A program made the position numbers and the translations under genes. The notes under the pieces were generated by a model. That model had not been told where the DNA came from. It was given only the letters and a program-made list of their open reading frames with translations, and ran no database searches. A stretch of 64,000 nucleotides of DNA from Paraherbaspirillum soli. Its GTDB lineage: Bacteria > Pseudomonadota > Gammaproteobacteria > Burkholderiales > Burkholderiaceae_D. Within the stretch, counting starts at the first letter, position 1, and every line of letters begins with the position of its first letter. The DNA lies in the NCBI RefSeq assembly GCF_042654985.1, contig NZ_JBHSMT010000008.1:496001-560000 (forward strand). Direction: 5' to 3'. Shown one piece after another: positions 47,026 through 56,315 of this stretch.

Positions 47026-47120
47026 GTAGGGCGGAAAAGCGCAGCGCCTTCCGCCTTGGATGCATCAAACACATGCGGCACATCCAAAACGGCGGATAAC
47101 GCTGCGCTCATCCGCCCTAC
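47026..47120. repeat. REP-like repeat, copy 10
   Basis: 95 bp; left arm type A, right arm type B inverse, in the 247-bp gap between rodA and rlpA. Confidence 0.85.
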
Positions 47121-47214
47121 GACGACCGCAGATTTGGAACAGGCTAGCGATTGAACTTGTTCTGCAACAATGCGGTCCATCCGCACACCCGATTTATAGG
47201 CTCTAGGAGCGCGC

Positions 47215-48282
47215 ATGCCTTGTTGTAACCCCATCCATCGCCGCTATCGGCTCACGCGTCATCTGAGCGCTCTGGCGCCGCTGCTGATTCTGGCCGCTTG
47301 CGGCACAACACCGAAAGCGCCGCCGGCAACCGAGGCTCCGGCCGCAAAATCGACTTCCACCGGCAAGCGCAGCGGGCCGGTATTGCCGCCAGCCGGTTCC
47401 GGCCGCGGCGCTTATTACAAGGATGACGGTCCGGGCGACGTCACGCCGGAAGGCTTGCTTGACGTGCCCGACGCGATACCGAATGTCGAGCCCTATTCGC
47501 GCACCGGCAACAAGCCGTATGTGGTGTTCGGCAAGACGTATACGCCGTTGACCGACGACCGGCCGTTCAAGCAGCGCGGCATTGGCAGCTGGTACGGCAA
47601 GAAATTCCACCAGCAAAAAACCTCTTCCGGCGAGTTGTACGACATGTACAAAATGACCGCCGCCCATCCAACCCTGCCGATCCCGTCCTACGCCCGCGTG
47701 ACCAATCTGAAGACCGGCGCCCAGGTCATCGTGCGGGTCAACGACCGCGGACCATTCCACTCGAGCCGCATCATCGACCTGTCCTATACGGCGGCGCTGA
47801 AGCTGGGTTATCTGGGGCATGGCAGCGGCGAGCTGGAGGTGGAGCGTTTGCTGCCGGCCGATATCCTCGCGATGAAAAACCAGACTGGTCCATCTGCGAC
47901 GATCAGCCAAGTTGCTCCGGTCAAGGTCGCGGACAATGTCCCGCCGGTGGTGGCGGCTGAGCCGGTGACCATGCCGGCTTTGGTGTCGCAACCTTTGTTG
48001 AGCGCCGAATCGACTGCGTCTGCTCCGGCGGACAGTGCCAGTGCGACTGCGAACGGTTTCTACCTGCAGTTCGGCGCCTACTCCCAACATAGCAATGCCG
48101 ACAGCGCCCGCGAACGACTGATGCGTGAGCTGTCCGGCGTGGTCGGTTCGCTCGACAGCATTGCGGTGAACGGCGTATATCGCCTTTACGCCGGTCCCTA
48201 CAGCAGCCGCTCGGCGGCCGATCAAGTCCTGCAACAAGTGCGGCTGCATGCTGTTGCCGCGCCGATTATCGTGCAGCGATAG
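47215..48282 (+). CDS. rlpA: RlpA-family septal ring lytic transglycosylase, lipoprotein
   Basis: 355 residues. Lipoprotein signal with LAACG; a double-psi barrel (GIGSWYGKKFHQQKTSSGE, then VIVRVNDRGPFHSSRIIDLS with the catalytic Asp and His); a C-terminal SPOR domain (FYLQFGAYSQHSNADSA) that binds denuded septal glycan. It degrades naked glycan at division and completes the cell-shape cluster. Start ATG 47215 after TAGGAG. Confidence 0.92.
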   Translation: MPCCNPIHRRYRLTRHLSALAPLLILAACGTTPKAPPATEAPAAKSTSTGKRSGPVLPPAGSGRGAYYKDDGPGDVTPEGLLDVPDAIPNVEPYSRTGNKPYVVFGKTYTPLTDDRPFKQRGIGSWYGKKFHQQKTSSGELYDMYKMTAAHPTLPIPSYARVTNLKTGAQVIVRVNDRGPFHSSRIIDLSYTAALKLGYLGHGSGELEVERLLPADILAMKNQTGPSATISQVAPVKVADNVPPVVAAEPVTMPALVSQPLLSAESTASAPADSASATANGFYLQFGAYSQHSNADSARERLMRELSGVVGSLDSIAVNGVYRLYAGPYSSRSAADQVLQQVRLHAVAAPIIVQR

Positions 48283-48321
48283 CACGGCATCTTATGGCGA
48301 TATTTGACGGAGGGTAGGCAT

Positions 48322-49200
48322 ATGTCGGAGAGTAAGCAGCAAGCACAGGCGTCGCAAGCCGCAGACCATGATTTGCCGGCCGACCTGATAGTCGCCACCG
48401 CCGCCGACGGTGCGCAAGTGAAGGTCGCGCTGCACGGTGGCCATCTTTGTTCGTGGCGCACCGCGGACGGCGCCGAGCATCTGTTCCTCAGCGCGCTGAA
48501 CACATGGCGCAGCGATGCCGCCATTCGCGGCGGCATGCCGGTGATTTTTCCGCAATTTGCCGGTGAAGGAGCGCTGCCTAAACACGGCTTCGCCCGCGTG
48601 CGCGAATGGACCTTGCTGGAGTCCTCGGTATTGGCGGACGGCGCAGGCATGCTGCGTCTTGGCTTGAGCGACGATGCCGAAACCAGGAAGCTGTTTCCGC
48701 ATGCGTTTGCGCTGGAACTGCGCCTCTCATTTGGCGGCCGCACGCTGCATGCCGAGCTGTCGGTGACGAACCGCGGCGACCAGCCATTCCAGTTCACCTG
48801 CGCGCTGCATACCTATTTGCAGGCGCAGGTCGCGCAGTCGGCCATTCTGGGACTGCAAGGACATCAATACCGCGACGCTCTCGACCAGCGCCGGATCAAG
48901 GTCGTGGATGAAGCGGAACTGCGGATTTCGGCCGAGATCGATCGGGTTTATTTTCAAGTCGATCAGCCGCTCACGCTGCAGCAACCGGGTCACGCCATCG
49001 TTGTCGCCCAAGGCGGCTTTGCCGATGCGGTGGTGTGGAATCCCTGGGTCGGCGGCAGCGCCGCCATCGCCGATTTACCGGCGGATGGCTATCAACATTT
49101 TGTGTGTATCGAGGCCGCCGCCGTTGCACGTCCGGTCGCCTTGGCTGCCGGCGATAGCTGGCTCGGCTTTCAACAATTGACCGTAACTGGCCCGGTATAA
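48322..49200 (+). CDS. D-hexose-6-phosphate mutarotase-like epimerase (YeaD)
   Basis: 292 residues, galactose-mutarotase fold. VALHGGHLCSW, FPQFAGEGALPKHGFAR (active His), and late VVWNPW are YeaD-type motifs. It interconverts alpha and beta anomers of hexose 6-phosphates. ATG 48322 with GGAGGGTAGG upstream. Confidence 0.9.
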   Translation: MSESKQQAQASQAADHDLPADLIVATAADGAQVKVALHGGHLCSWRTADGAEHLFLSALNTWRSDAAIRGGMPVIFPQFAGEGALPKHGFARVREWTLLESSVLADGAGMLRLGLSDDAETRKLFPHAFALELRLSFGGRTLHAELSVTNRGDQPFQFTCALHTYLQAQVAQSAILGLQGHQYRDALDQRRIKVVDEAELRISAEIDRVYFQVDQPLTLQQPGHAIVVAQGGFADAVVWNPWVGGSAAIADLPADGYQHFVCIEAAAVARPVALAAGDSWLGFQQLTVTGPV

Positions 49201-49274
49201 AACTGTGCAAGTGTCCTTGGCCGGCATCTTAATCGAATGACACAATCGGCATCCGACTTGATAAGGAACCAACC

Positions 49275-49988
49275 ATGAGCACGGATACAGACGGCATGCG
49301 GACGATAGGCATGATAGGCGGCATGAGCTGGGAGTCGTCGGTCGAGTATTACCGCTTGTTGAACCAAGGCAGCAAGGCGCTATTGGGCGGCCACCACAAT
49401 GCCCGCAGCCTGATGCTGACAGTGAATTTCCACGACATCGAACAGCTGCAGCATCAGGGCCGCTGGGACGCGCTGGCCGAGCACATGGCGGACGCCGCGC
49501 GCCAGCTGGCTGCCGGCGGTGCCGACTGCATCATCCTGTGCACCAACACCATGCACAAGGTCTGGCCGGCGATTGAACAGGCGGTAGCGATCCCCGTGCT
49601 GCACATCGCCGATCCGACGGCGGCGGCGATCAAGCGCGCCGGCTTGAGCCGGGTTGGCTTGCTGGGCACGCGCTTTACGATGGAGCAGGATTTTTATCGC
49701 GGGCGGCTGGAGGCGATGCATGGATTGCAGGTGCTGGTGCCGGAAGAGGCTGACCGCGCGCTCGTTCATTCGGTCATTTACGACGAGCTTTGTCACGGTC
49801 GGATCAACGACGCATCGCGCGCGGAATTTCAGCGCGTGATTCAGGGCTTCAAAGAACAAGGCGCGCAAGGCGTCGTCCTGGGCTGCACCGAAATCATGTT
49901 GCTGATCAAGCCGGAGGACTCGGCGCTGCCGACTTTCGACACCACGGCGCTGCACGTGCAGGCGGCGCTACAGTGGGCGACCGCCTAG
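49275..49988 (+). CDS. aspartate/glutamate racemase-family protein
   Basis: 237 residues, PLP-independent two-cysteine racemase: GMIGGMSWESSVEYYRLLN, first catalytic Cys in ILCTNTMHKV and second in VVLGCTEIMLL. Probably an amino-acid racemase of the YgeA type. AAGGAACC precedes the ATG. Confidence 0.9.
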   Translation: MSTDTDGMRTIGMIGGMSWESSVEYYRLLNQGSKALLGGHHNARSLMLTVNFHDIEQLQHQGRWDALAEHMADAARQLAAGGADCIILCTNTMHKVWPAIEQAVAIPVLHIADPTAAAIKRAGLSRVGLLGTRFTMEQDFYRGRLEAMHGLQVLVPEEADRALVHSVIYDELCHGRINDASRAEFQRVIQGFKEQGAQGVVLGCTEIMLLIKPEDSALPTFDTTALHVQAALQWATA

Positions 49989-50038
49989 TCCGGCTGTCGA
50001 TCGCCGGGCGCATCGTCTCAATGCGGGCCGGCGTCGCA

Positions 50039-50992
50039 TCAATCGAAGCGTCCGCCCTGCATCGGAAACGCCTTCAGGAACTCGGCAGCCGGCAGTCGTT
50101 TCCCTCCCGGCTTTTGCAGCTCGGTAAAGCGCAACGCGCCGCTGCCGCAGGCGACGATGACGCCATCGTGCGGATCGGCGCTGATGACGGTGCCGGCTGC
50201 GTGCGTGCCAACCGCGCTTACCGCTTGCGCCTGCCATAGTTTCAAATGGATGCCGGCGAACGGCGCGAAGGCGCCGGGGAAGGGATTGAAGGCGCGAATC
50301 TTGCGTTCCAGGACCTCGGCCGGCAGGCTGAAATCGAGCGCCGCTTCTTCCTTGCTGATCTTGGCCGCGTAAGTGACGCCGGCTTCCGGTTGCGGCGTCG
50401 ACGGCAACGCATTTTGCTCCAGCAAGCGCAGCGCCTCGACGATCATTTTCCCACCCAGTTGCGCCATCTTGTCATGCAAGGTGCCGGTGCTGTCGCCGGC
50501 GTCGATCGCCAGTTTTTCGATCAACAACATCGGCCCGGTATCGAGCCCCTGATCCATTTGCATGATGGTGATGCCGGTCTCGCTATCGCCGGCTTCAATC
50601 GCCCGATGGATGGGCGCCGCGCCGCGCCAACGCGGCAACAGCGAACCATGGATGTTCAGGCAGCCATGCGGCGGGATGGTCAATACGCTGAGCGGCAGAA
50701 TCAAGCCGTAGGCAGCCACCACCATGACGTCGTGCGGCGTCGCCTGCAGCAGCGCGTGGGCCTCCTTGGCAACCTCCGGATATTTGCCGTCCAGCCGCAG
50801 CGATACAGGCTGCGCCACCGGGATCTGATGGGCTTGCGCAAATTGCTTGACCGGCGATGCCTGTAGCTGCATGCCGCGTCCTGCGGGTCGGTCGGGCTGG
50901 GTCAGCACCAGCGGGATTTGATGGCCGGCGTCGTGCAGCGCCTTGAGCGCGACGGCGGCGAATTCGGGAGTACCGGCAAAGATGATTTTCAT
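50039..50992 (-). CDS. fmt: methionyl-tRNA formyltransferase
   Basis: 317 residues; formylates initiator Met-tRNA. MKIIFAGTPEFAAVAL start; LNIHGSLLPRWRGAAPIHRA with the catalytic His and downstream Asp. Complete with C-terminal OB domain. Usually coupled to def, but here def lies 3.5 kb upstream on the same strand, separated by a GH3 gene and an AraC gene. Confidence 0.96.
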   Translation of the reverse strand: MKIIFAGTPEFAAVALKALHDAGHQIPLVLTQPDRPAGRGMQLQASPVKQFAQAHQIPVAQPVSLRLDGKYPEVAKEAHALLQATPHDVMVVAAYGLILPLSVLTIPPHGCLNIHGSLLPRWRGAAPIHRAIEAGDSETGITIMQMDQGLDTGPMLLIEKLAIDAGDSTGTLHDKMAQLGGKMIVEALRLLEQNALPSTPQPEAGVTYAAKISKEEAALDFSLPAEVLERKIRAFNPFPGAFAPFAGIHLKLWQAQAVSAVGTHAAGTVISADPHDGVIVACGSGALRFTELQKPGGKRLPAAEFLKAFPMQGGRFD

Positions 50993-51169
50993 GGCGGGAT
51001 TGTATTACGGAACTAATCGGTTTTGATGTGGGGGCTAGTGTCCGATTATTTTTCCCGGCTTGCACCCATAAGTCAAAAGTTGCACCTTGCGGTGTCATGA
51101 GCGGCAGCGGGGCCGCCGTATAGTGGATTTGCTTTTTCAACAAGCATCCCTATATCGAGGAGACAAGCA

Positions 51170-53401
51170 ATGCAGCGCAGATACTTTTCCTTATTGATTG
51201 CCGCGTGTGCCGCCGGATTGCTGGCCGCATGCGGCGATGGCGGCGGCAATGCAGCGTCGGCGTTTTCAGCAGATGCAGTCGCGAATCGGCGCGCCCAGTC
51301 GCTGTTGGCGCAAATGACGTTGGATGAAAAAATCCAGATGGTGCACGGCGTCGGCATGTATACATCGCCGATTGCAGGCGGCGCCGGATTTATTCCCGGC
51401 ATCGAGCGGCTCGGCATTCCCGACTTCAGCACGGCGGATGCTTCCAGCGGCGTCAATGTCGTCAATGCCGGCGCCACCGCGATGCCTGCACCGCTGGCCC
51501 TGGCCGCCAGCTGGGATGGCGATTTGGCGCGGCAATACGGGGCGTTGATCGGTACCGAACTGCGGGCCCTCGGCTTTGCCGAAGGGCTGGGCGCCGGCGT
51601 CAATCTGGCGCGCGAGCCGCGCAACGGCAGAACCTTTGAATACATGGGTGAGGACCCACTGCTGGCCGGTACGCTGTCGGCGCAACGCACGATAGGCACG
51701 CAGCAGCAGAAGGTGATTTCGACGATCAAGCATCTGGCCTTGAACAATCAGGAAACCAACCGCTTCACATCCAATTCCATCGTTGATGAAAGAACCATGC
51801 GCGAGCTGTATCTGCGCGCTTTTGAAGTGGGCGTGAAAGACGGTCAGCCGGGAAACGTGATGTGCGCCTACAACCTGGTCAACGGCATCAAGGCTTGCGA
51901 AAATCCCTACCTGATGACAACGGTATTGAAAAACGAATGGGGCTTCAAAGGCGTGGTGCAGTCGGATTGGATCTTTGCCGTCACCGATACGGTGCGTGCC
52001 GCCAACGCCGGCCTGGATGAAGAACAGCCCGGTTCGAGCGACGATGCGGTGGGCGCCTTGGGGCTCCCGACTTACTTCAATCAGCGTTTGAAAGCGGCGA
52101 TACAAAACGGATCGGTGCCGATGGCGCGGCTGGACGATATGGTGTTTCGCAGATTGCGCACCTTGTACCGGATCGGGATCATGGATGCGCCGCCCCGCAG
52201 CGGCGGCACGATTGATGGCGCGAGCGGCAACGCATTGGCCCGGCAGGTGGCGGCGCAGGGCATGGTGTTGCTGAAAAACGATGCGCCGGCCGGTGCCAGC
52301 GTCGGCGCTTTGCCGCTGGATGCGGCCGCAGTGAAATCCGTGGTGGTGATTGGCGGGCATGCCGACGCCGGGGTGTTGACGGGCGGCGGCTCCGGCGGTT
52401 CGTTGACGCAAGTGGGCAATCCGGTCCCCTGTGCGCAGCCGTCCGCCAAACTGCCGCCGGAAAATTTGATGAGCGCTTGCGCCGCGTATTTCAAATCCGC
52501 TCCGCTCGCCGCGATCAGGGCAAAAATGCCGAATGCGAGCGTGACGTATTTCGATGGCAATGATGCCGCAGCTGCCGCCAATGCCGCACAAAATGCCGAC
52601 GTGGCGTTGATCTTTGCGACCCAGTTCACCAGCGAGCACATGGACCTGCCGTCGCTGAGTTTGCCGGGCGTTGCCAGCGATCCGGCGAATCAAACCTATG
52701 ACCAGAATGCCTTGATCAGCGCCGTGGCGGCGCGCAACAAGCGTACCGTGGTGGTGCTGGAGAACGGCACTGCGGTGACCATGCCCTGGCTGGCCGGCGT
52801 ATCGGCGGTACTGGCGGCCTGGTATCCGGGGATCCAGGGCGGCGCCGCGATTGCCGATGTCTTATTCGGCGACGTCAATCCGTCCGGCAAACTGCCGTTG
52901 AGTTTTCCGGTCAGCGATAGCGACCTGCCGCAAAAGCAAATCTCGGCCACCGATCTGAACGTCACTTATAGTGAAGGCTTGAAGATGGGCTATCGCTGGT
53001 ATGACGCGATGCAGATTGCGCCGCTGTTTGCCTTCGGCCATGGTTTGTCGTACACCACGTTTGCCTATTCCAATCTGCAGATTGCGAACGATGCCGGCGG
53101 CAATCCGACAGTCAGCTTCACGCTGAAGAACACCGGTGCCCGTGCCGGCGCCGAGGTCGCGCAAATCTATGCGCAGCTGCCGCTCAGCGCAGGCGAACCG
53201 CCGCAGCGTCTGGTCGGCTGGCAAAAGGTGCAACTGGCGCCAGGGGAAAGCAAACAGCTGACGCTGGTCATCGACAACGAGCGCCTGGCGATCTGGGATG
53301 TGGTCGGGAAAAAATGGCAAGTGCGGAGCGGCGACTACACGCTCTATGTCGGCACCTCTTCACGCGACGGCAATGCATTGAAGGGCGGGCTCAAGCTGTA
53401 A
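51170..53401 (+). CDS. GH3 beta-glucosidase-type lipoprotein
   Basis: 743 residues. Lipoprotein signal with LAACGDGG; GH3 N-domain with KHLALNNQE, VMCAYNLVNG and the nucleophile Asp in GVVQSDWIF; C-domain with ATQFTSEHMDLPSLSL; a C-terminal fibronectin-III-like module after GHGLSYTTF. It would hydrolyse beta-glucosides in the periplasm or at the cell surface. It lies between fmt and def, and ends one base before the convergent AraC regulator gene. AGGAGACAAGC precedes the ATG. Confidence 0.9.
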   Translation: MQRRYFSLLIAACAAGLLAACGDGGGNAASAFSADAVANRRAQSLLAQMTLDEKIQMVHGVGMYTSPIAGGAGFIPGIERLGIPDFSTADASSGVNVVNAGATAMPAPLALAASWDGDLARQYGALIGTELRALGFAEGLGAGVNLAREPRNGRTFEYMGEDPLLAGTLSAQRTIGTQQQKVISTIKHLALNNQETNRFTSNSIVDERTMRELYLRAFEVGVKDGQPGNVMCAYNLVNGIKACENPYLMTTVLKNEWGFKGVVQSDWIFAVTDTVRAANAGLDEEQPGSSDDAVGALGLPTYFNQRLKAAIQNGSVPMARLDDMVFRRLRTLYRIGIMDAPPRSGGTIDGASGNALARQVAAQGMVLLKNDAPAGASVGALPLDAAAVKSVVVIGGHADAGVLTGGGSGGSLTQVGNPVPCAQPSAKLPPENLMSACAAYFKSAPLAAIRAKMPNASVTYFDGNDAAAAANAAQNADVALIFATQFTSEHMDLPSLSLPGVASDPANQTYDQNALISAVAARNKRTVVVLENGTAVTMPWLAGVSAVLAAWYPGIQGGAAIADVLFGDVNPSGKLPLSFPVSDSDLPQKQISATDLNVTYSEGLKMGYRWYDAMQIAPLFAFGHGLSYTTFAYSNLQIANDAGGNPTVSFTLKNTGARAGAEVAQIYAQLPLSAGEPPQRLVGWQKVQLAPGESKQLTLVIDNERLAIWDVVGKKWQVRSGDYTLYVGTSSRDGNALKGGLKL

Positions 53402-53402
53402 A

Positions 53403-54443
53403 TTAACCACGCAGCTTGGCGCGGTGCTGAGTCGGGGACACGCCCCACTGCGCTTTGAAGAAGCGCGACAAGGAGCTTGGAGAAGCAAAGCCGATACGGT
53501 CGCTGATTTCACCGATTGACAGCTGGGTTTCTTCGAGCAGGCGTCGGGTTTCGATGCTTCTTACCCGGCTCAGCAGCGATTCGAACGAGCTGTTTTCGTG
53601 TTTCAGGCGGCGCAATACGGTCCAGCGCGAAATGTGGAATTGCTGGCATAGCATGGCCAGCATATCGTCGGTCCCGGCTTCCGGCGCGGAGCAGCGCAGC
53701 AGGCCGAGTATGGCGCTTTCGGCCTGGGCCGAGAACGTCTCGCGCAGCATGCTGCGCCGGCGCTCGGCCTCGAGTTTGCCGTGCACATAGCGGTTCAGCA
53801 TCTGGTTGAACGAGGCATACGGCGCGTCCAGGTCGGCGCTGATGCAAAGCAGGCGATTGTGCATTTGCTGAAACCGGACCTGTGCGTCGATCCGGCTTTC
53901 GATCACGTGCGGCGGCGTTGCAAGACGGCCTTGCAAATCAATCTGGATGCGATGTCCAGCCCGAGGCAGATAGTGGCGGATGATTTTCGCGACAATCAGG
54001 AAATTCCCCAAAGCGCTGGCTGCCGAGCGTGGCGGCTCGCCTTCGCCTTCGTTGATGTAGTCAATTTCTATCCGGTCCGGCGCATGACGCAGCGATACAA
54101 AGTCCAGCTCGCCGATCGCATAGCGGTAACTAATGTAGTTATTCAGCGCATCGCGCCCATTCCTGCTGCAGGCGGCGAGCGCGGCGAAATCGGGGAAGAA
54201 AGGGAAAAGGTCTTGCAGGCTATCGCTGTCAAGCTGCGGAACGTAAGCCAGCCGGTCCATCAGGCGCAACATTTTCAAATGCTTGCCGCCGGCAATGCGG
54301 GCGCCGGTTTCAGCCAGCTCATGGGCTTGTATCCCGGTCAGCCGGCTAAATTCCGCCGGCCCTATGCCGCAGCGTTCCGCGACCGTTTTTATTTCCCGGG
54401 CAATCGCGTTGGATACCGTTTTGGAACGAATGTCTGTCCGCAT
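53403..54443 (-). CDS. AraC-family transcriptional regulator
   Basis: 346 residues: an N-terminal Arabinose_bd-type domain as in OruR/ArgR-like activators, and a C-terminal double helix-turn-helix (TQLSIGEISDRIGFASPSSL, SRFFKAQWGVSPTQHR). ATG 54443 follows a G-rich site; the frame stays open to 54482. It may regulate the adjacent convergent GH3 gene. Confidence 0.88.
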   Translation of the reverse strand: MRTDIRSKTVSNAIAREIKTVAERCGIGPAEFSRLTGIQAHELAETGARIAGGKHLKMLRLMDRLAYVPQLDSDSLQDLFPFFPDFAALAACSRNGRDALNNYISYRYAIGELDFVSLRHAPDRIEIDYINEGEGEPPRSAASALGNFLIVAKIIRHYLPRAGHRIQIDLQGRLATPPHVIESRIDAQVRFQQMHNRLLCISADLDAPYASFNQMLNRYVHGKLEAERRRSMLRETFSAQAESAILGLLRCSAPEAGTDDMLAMLCQQFHISRWTVLRRLKHENSSFESLLSRVRSIETRRLLEETQLSIGEISDRIGFASPSSLSRFFKAQWGVSPTQHRAKLRG

Positions 54444-54542
54444 CACCGCCCCCCATTTGCTTTTTATTTGCAAATAATACAACGCCGGAGGGGAGGCTCG
54501 GGACAGCGGCGCGCAGCAAATTGCGATGCGCCGCGATTGATT

Positions 54543-55070
54543 TTATCTTGCGTATTGCTTGTCGCGTTTCTGCTCGCGTTCTTCCTTGAGCATTTTGGAT
54601 TTGATCCGGTTGCGCTTCAGCGGCGACAGGTATTCGACGAATACCTTGCCTTTCAAATGGTCCATCTCATGCTGGATGCACACCGCCAGCAAGCCGTCGG
54701 CCTCGACTTCGAACGGCTTGCCGTCGGCATCCAGCGCCCGCACCTTGACTCGCGCCGGGCGTTCGACGCCGTCGTAGACGCCGGGCACGGACAGGCAGCC
54801 TTCGTCGTAGACCTGCTTTTCTTCGCTGGCCCAGATGACTTCCGGATTGATGAACACGCGCAGGTCGGTGCCGGCGTCGGAGGTGTCGATGACCACCAAT
54901 TGTTCGTGCACGTCGACCTGGGTCGCGGCCAAGCCGACCCCGGGCGCGTCGTACATGGTTTCCGCCATATCGGCGATCAATTTCTTCAGGCGGGTGTCAA
55001 AATTTGTCACCGGCTTGGCAATTTTATGCAGGCGAGCATCGGGATAACGCAGGATATTGAGTAAGGACAT
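54543..55070 (-). CDS. def: peptide deformylase
   Basis: 175 residues. All three metal motifs: GVGLAATQVDV, DEGCLSVPG and QHEMDHLKG. Removes formyl from new proteins. Lysine/arginine-rich C-terminus. Separated from fmt by the GH3/AraC block. Confidence 0.97.
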   Translation of the reverse strand: MSLLNILRYPDARLHKIAKPVTNFDTRLKKLIADMAETMYDAPGVGLAATQVDVHEQLVVIDTSDAGTDLRVFINPEVIWASEEKQVYDEGCLSVPGVYDGVERPARVKVRALDADGKPFEVEADGLLAVCIQHEMDHLKGKVFVEYLSPLKRNRIKSKMLKEEREQKRDKQYAR

Positions 55071-55213
55071 ACGACTTTTGCGAGACAGTTAGGCGGGGTG
55101 GAAGTGGTTTTCTCTTGCTAGTTCAATCGTTTGTAGGCAGAATTTGATTCACTTTGGCAAGTTTTTTGCTTTCGATACCAGCACCAATTCAACGCACTAT
55201 CACCGGAAACAAT

Positions 55214-56287
55214 ATGAAAAAGTTTAGCACAGCTGCACTCCTTCTTGCTTTAACGGCCGGATTTGGCACTTTGCCAATGGCTACCGCACAGGCGGCCACG
55301 CCGACACGCTGTGAATTTTTGCCTAACGCTCCGGACCAGCATGTTGTCGTCCGCGGCGATACTTTGTGGGGAATTTCCGGGAAATTTCTGCAACATGCAT
55401 GGTGCTGGCCACAGGTGTGGGGCCTGAATAAAGAAGAGATTCGCAATCCGCACTGGATTTATCCAGGCCAGATCGTTTATTTCGACCGCGCTTCCGGCCG
55501 TTTGCGCCTGGGCAACTCAACCGGCGGTACCGGCGGCGTAGTCAAGCTGTCGCCGCATATGCGGGTGCAGGGCATGGGCAACGATGCGATCACCGCGATT
55601 CCGGCCGATGCGATCGGTCCTTTCCTGTCGCAACCGTTGATCATCGAAGATGAAGAATTGAAAGATGCGCCGCATATCGTGGCGCCGCAGGATGGCCGCA
55701 TCAGCCTGGGCCAAGGCGACAAGGCGTATGTGGTCGGCGATCTGAAAGAGGCCACCTCGTTCCAGGTATTCCGCCCCGGCACGCAACTGAAGGATCCGGT
55801 CACCGGCAAGGTCATCGCTAACGAAGCCCTGTATCTCGGCACGCTGAAACTGGATCGCCGCGGTAAAACCGAAGGCGAGGCGCATACCTTTACCGTGGTC
55901 GAAACGAAACAGGAAATGCAATCGGGCGACCGCATCCTGCCGACACCGGTTGCACCGATCCTGAACTACGTGCCGCACGCACCTACCGGCGAAGTCAACG
56001 CCCGTGTCGTGTCGATTTATGGCGGCGTGGCCGCAGCGGCGCAGAACCAGATTGTGTCCATCAATCAGGGCAAAGCCGACAATATCGATGTCGGCACGGT
56101 GCTGCAACTGTCGCGTTTCGGTAAAACCATTGCCGATCCTTCCGACCGTAAAAAGATGATCAAGCTGCCTGACGAAGAATACGGCACCCTGTTTATCTTC
56201 CGCGTGTTCAACCATATTTCGTATGGCTTGATCATGGAAGTGAAAAATACTGTCGATATTGGCGACCTCGCCAAATCGCCGGAATAA
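55214..56287 (+). CDS. LysM-domain periplasmic protein
   Basis: 357 residues: signal peptide ending ATAQAA, then a LysM domain (HVVVRGDTLWGISGKFLQH; PHWIYPGQIVYFD), then a long beta-rich region of unknown fold. Binds peptidoglycan. This gene commonly precedes dprA in Burkholderiales. ATG 55214, with CCGGAAAC upstream. Confidence 0.88.
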   Translation: MKKFSTAALLLALTAGFGTLPMATAQAATPTRCEFLPNAPDQHVVVRGDTLWGISGKFLQHAWCWPQVWGLNKEEIRNPHWIYPGQIVYFDRASGRLRLGNSTGGTGGVVKLSPHMRVQGMGNDAITAIPADAIGPFLSQPLIIEDEELKDAPHIVAPQDGRISLGQGDKAYVVGDLKEATSFQVFRPGTQLKDPVTGKVIANEALYLGTLKLDRRGKTEGEAHTFTVVETKQEMQSGDRILPTPVAPILNYVPHAPTGEVNARVVSIYGGVAAAAQNQIVSINQGKADNIDVGTVLQLSRFGKTIADPSDRKKMIKLPDEEYGTLFIFRVFNHISYGLIMEVKNTVDIGDLAKSPE

Positions 56288-56315
56288 GGGCGTCGATGCC
56301 AATGGCGGGCCGCGG

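Noticed and set aside
54506..54534. Hairpin GCGGCGC/GCGCCGC after def as terminator
   Set aside because: No T-run on the minus strand; could be a chance GC-rich stem.
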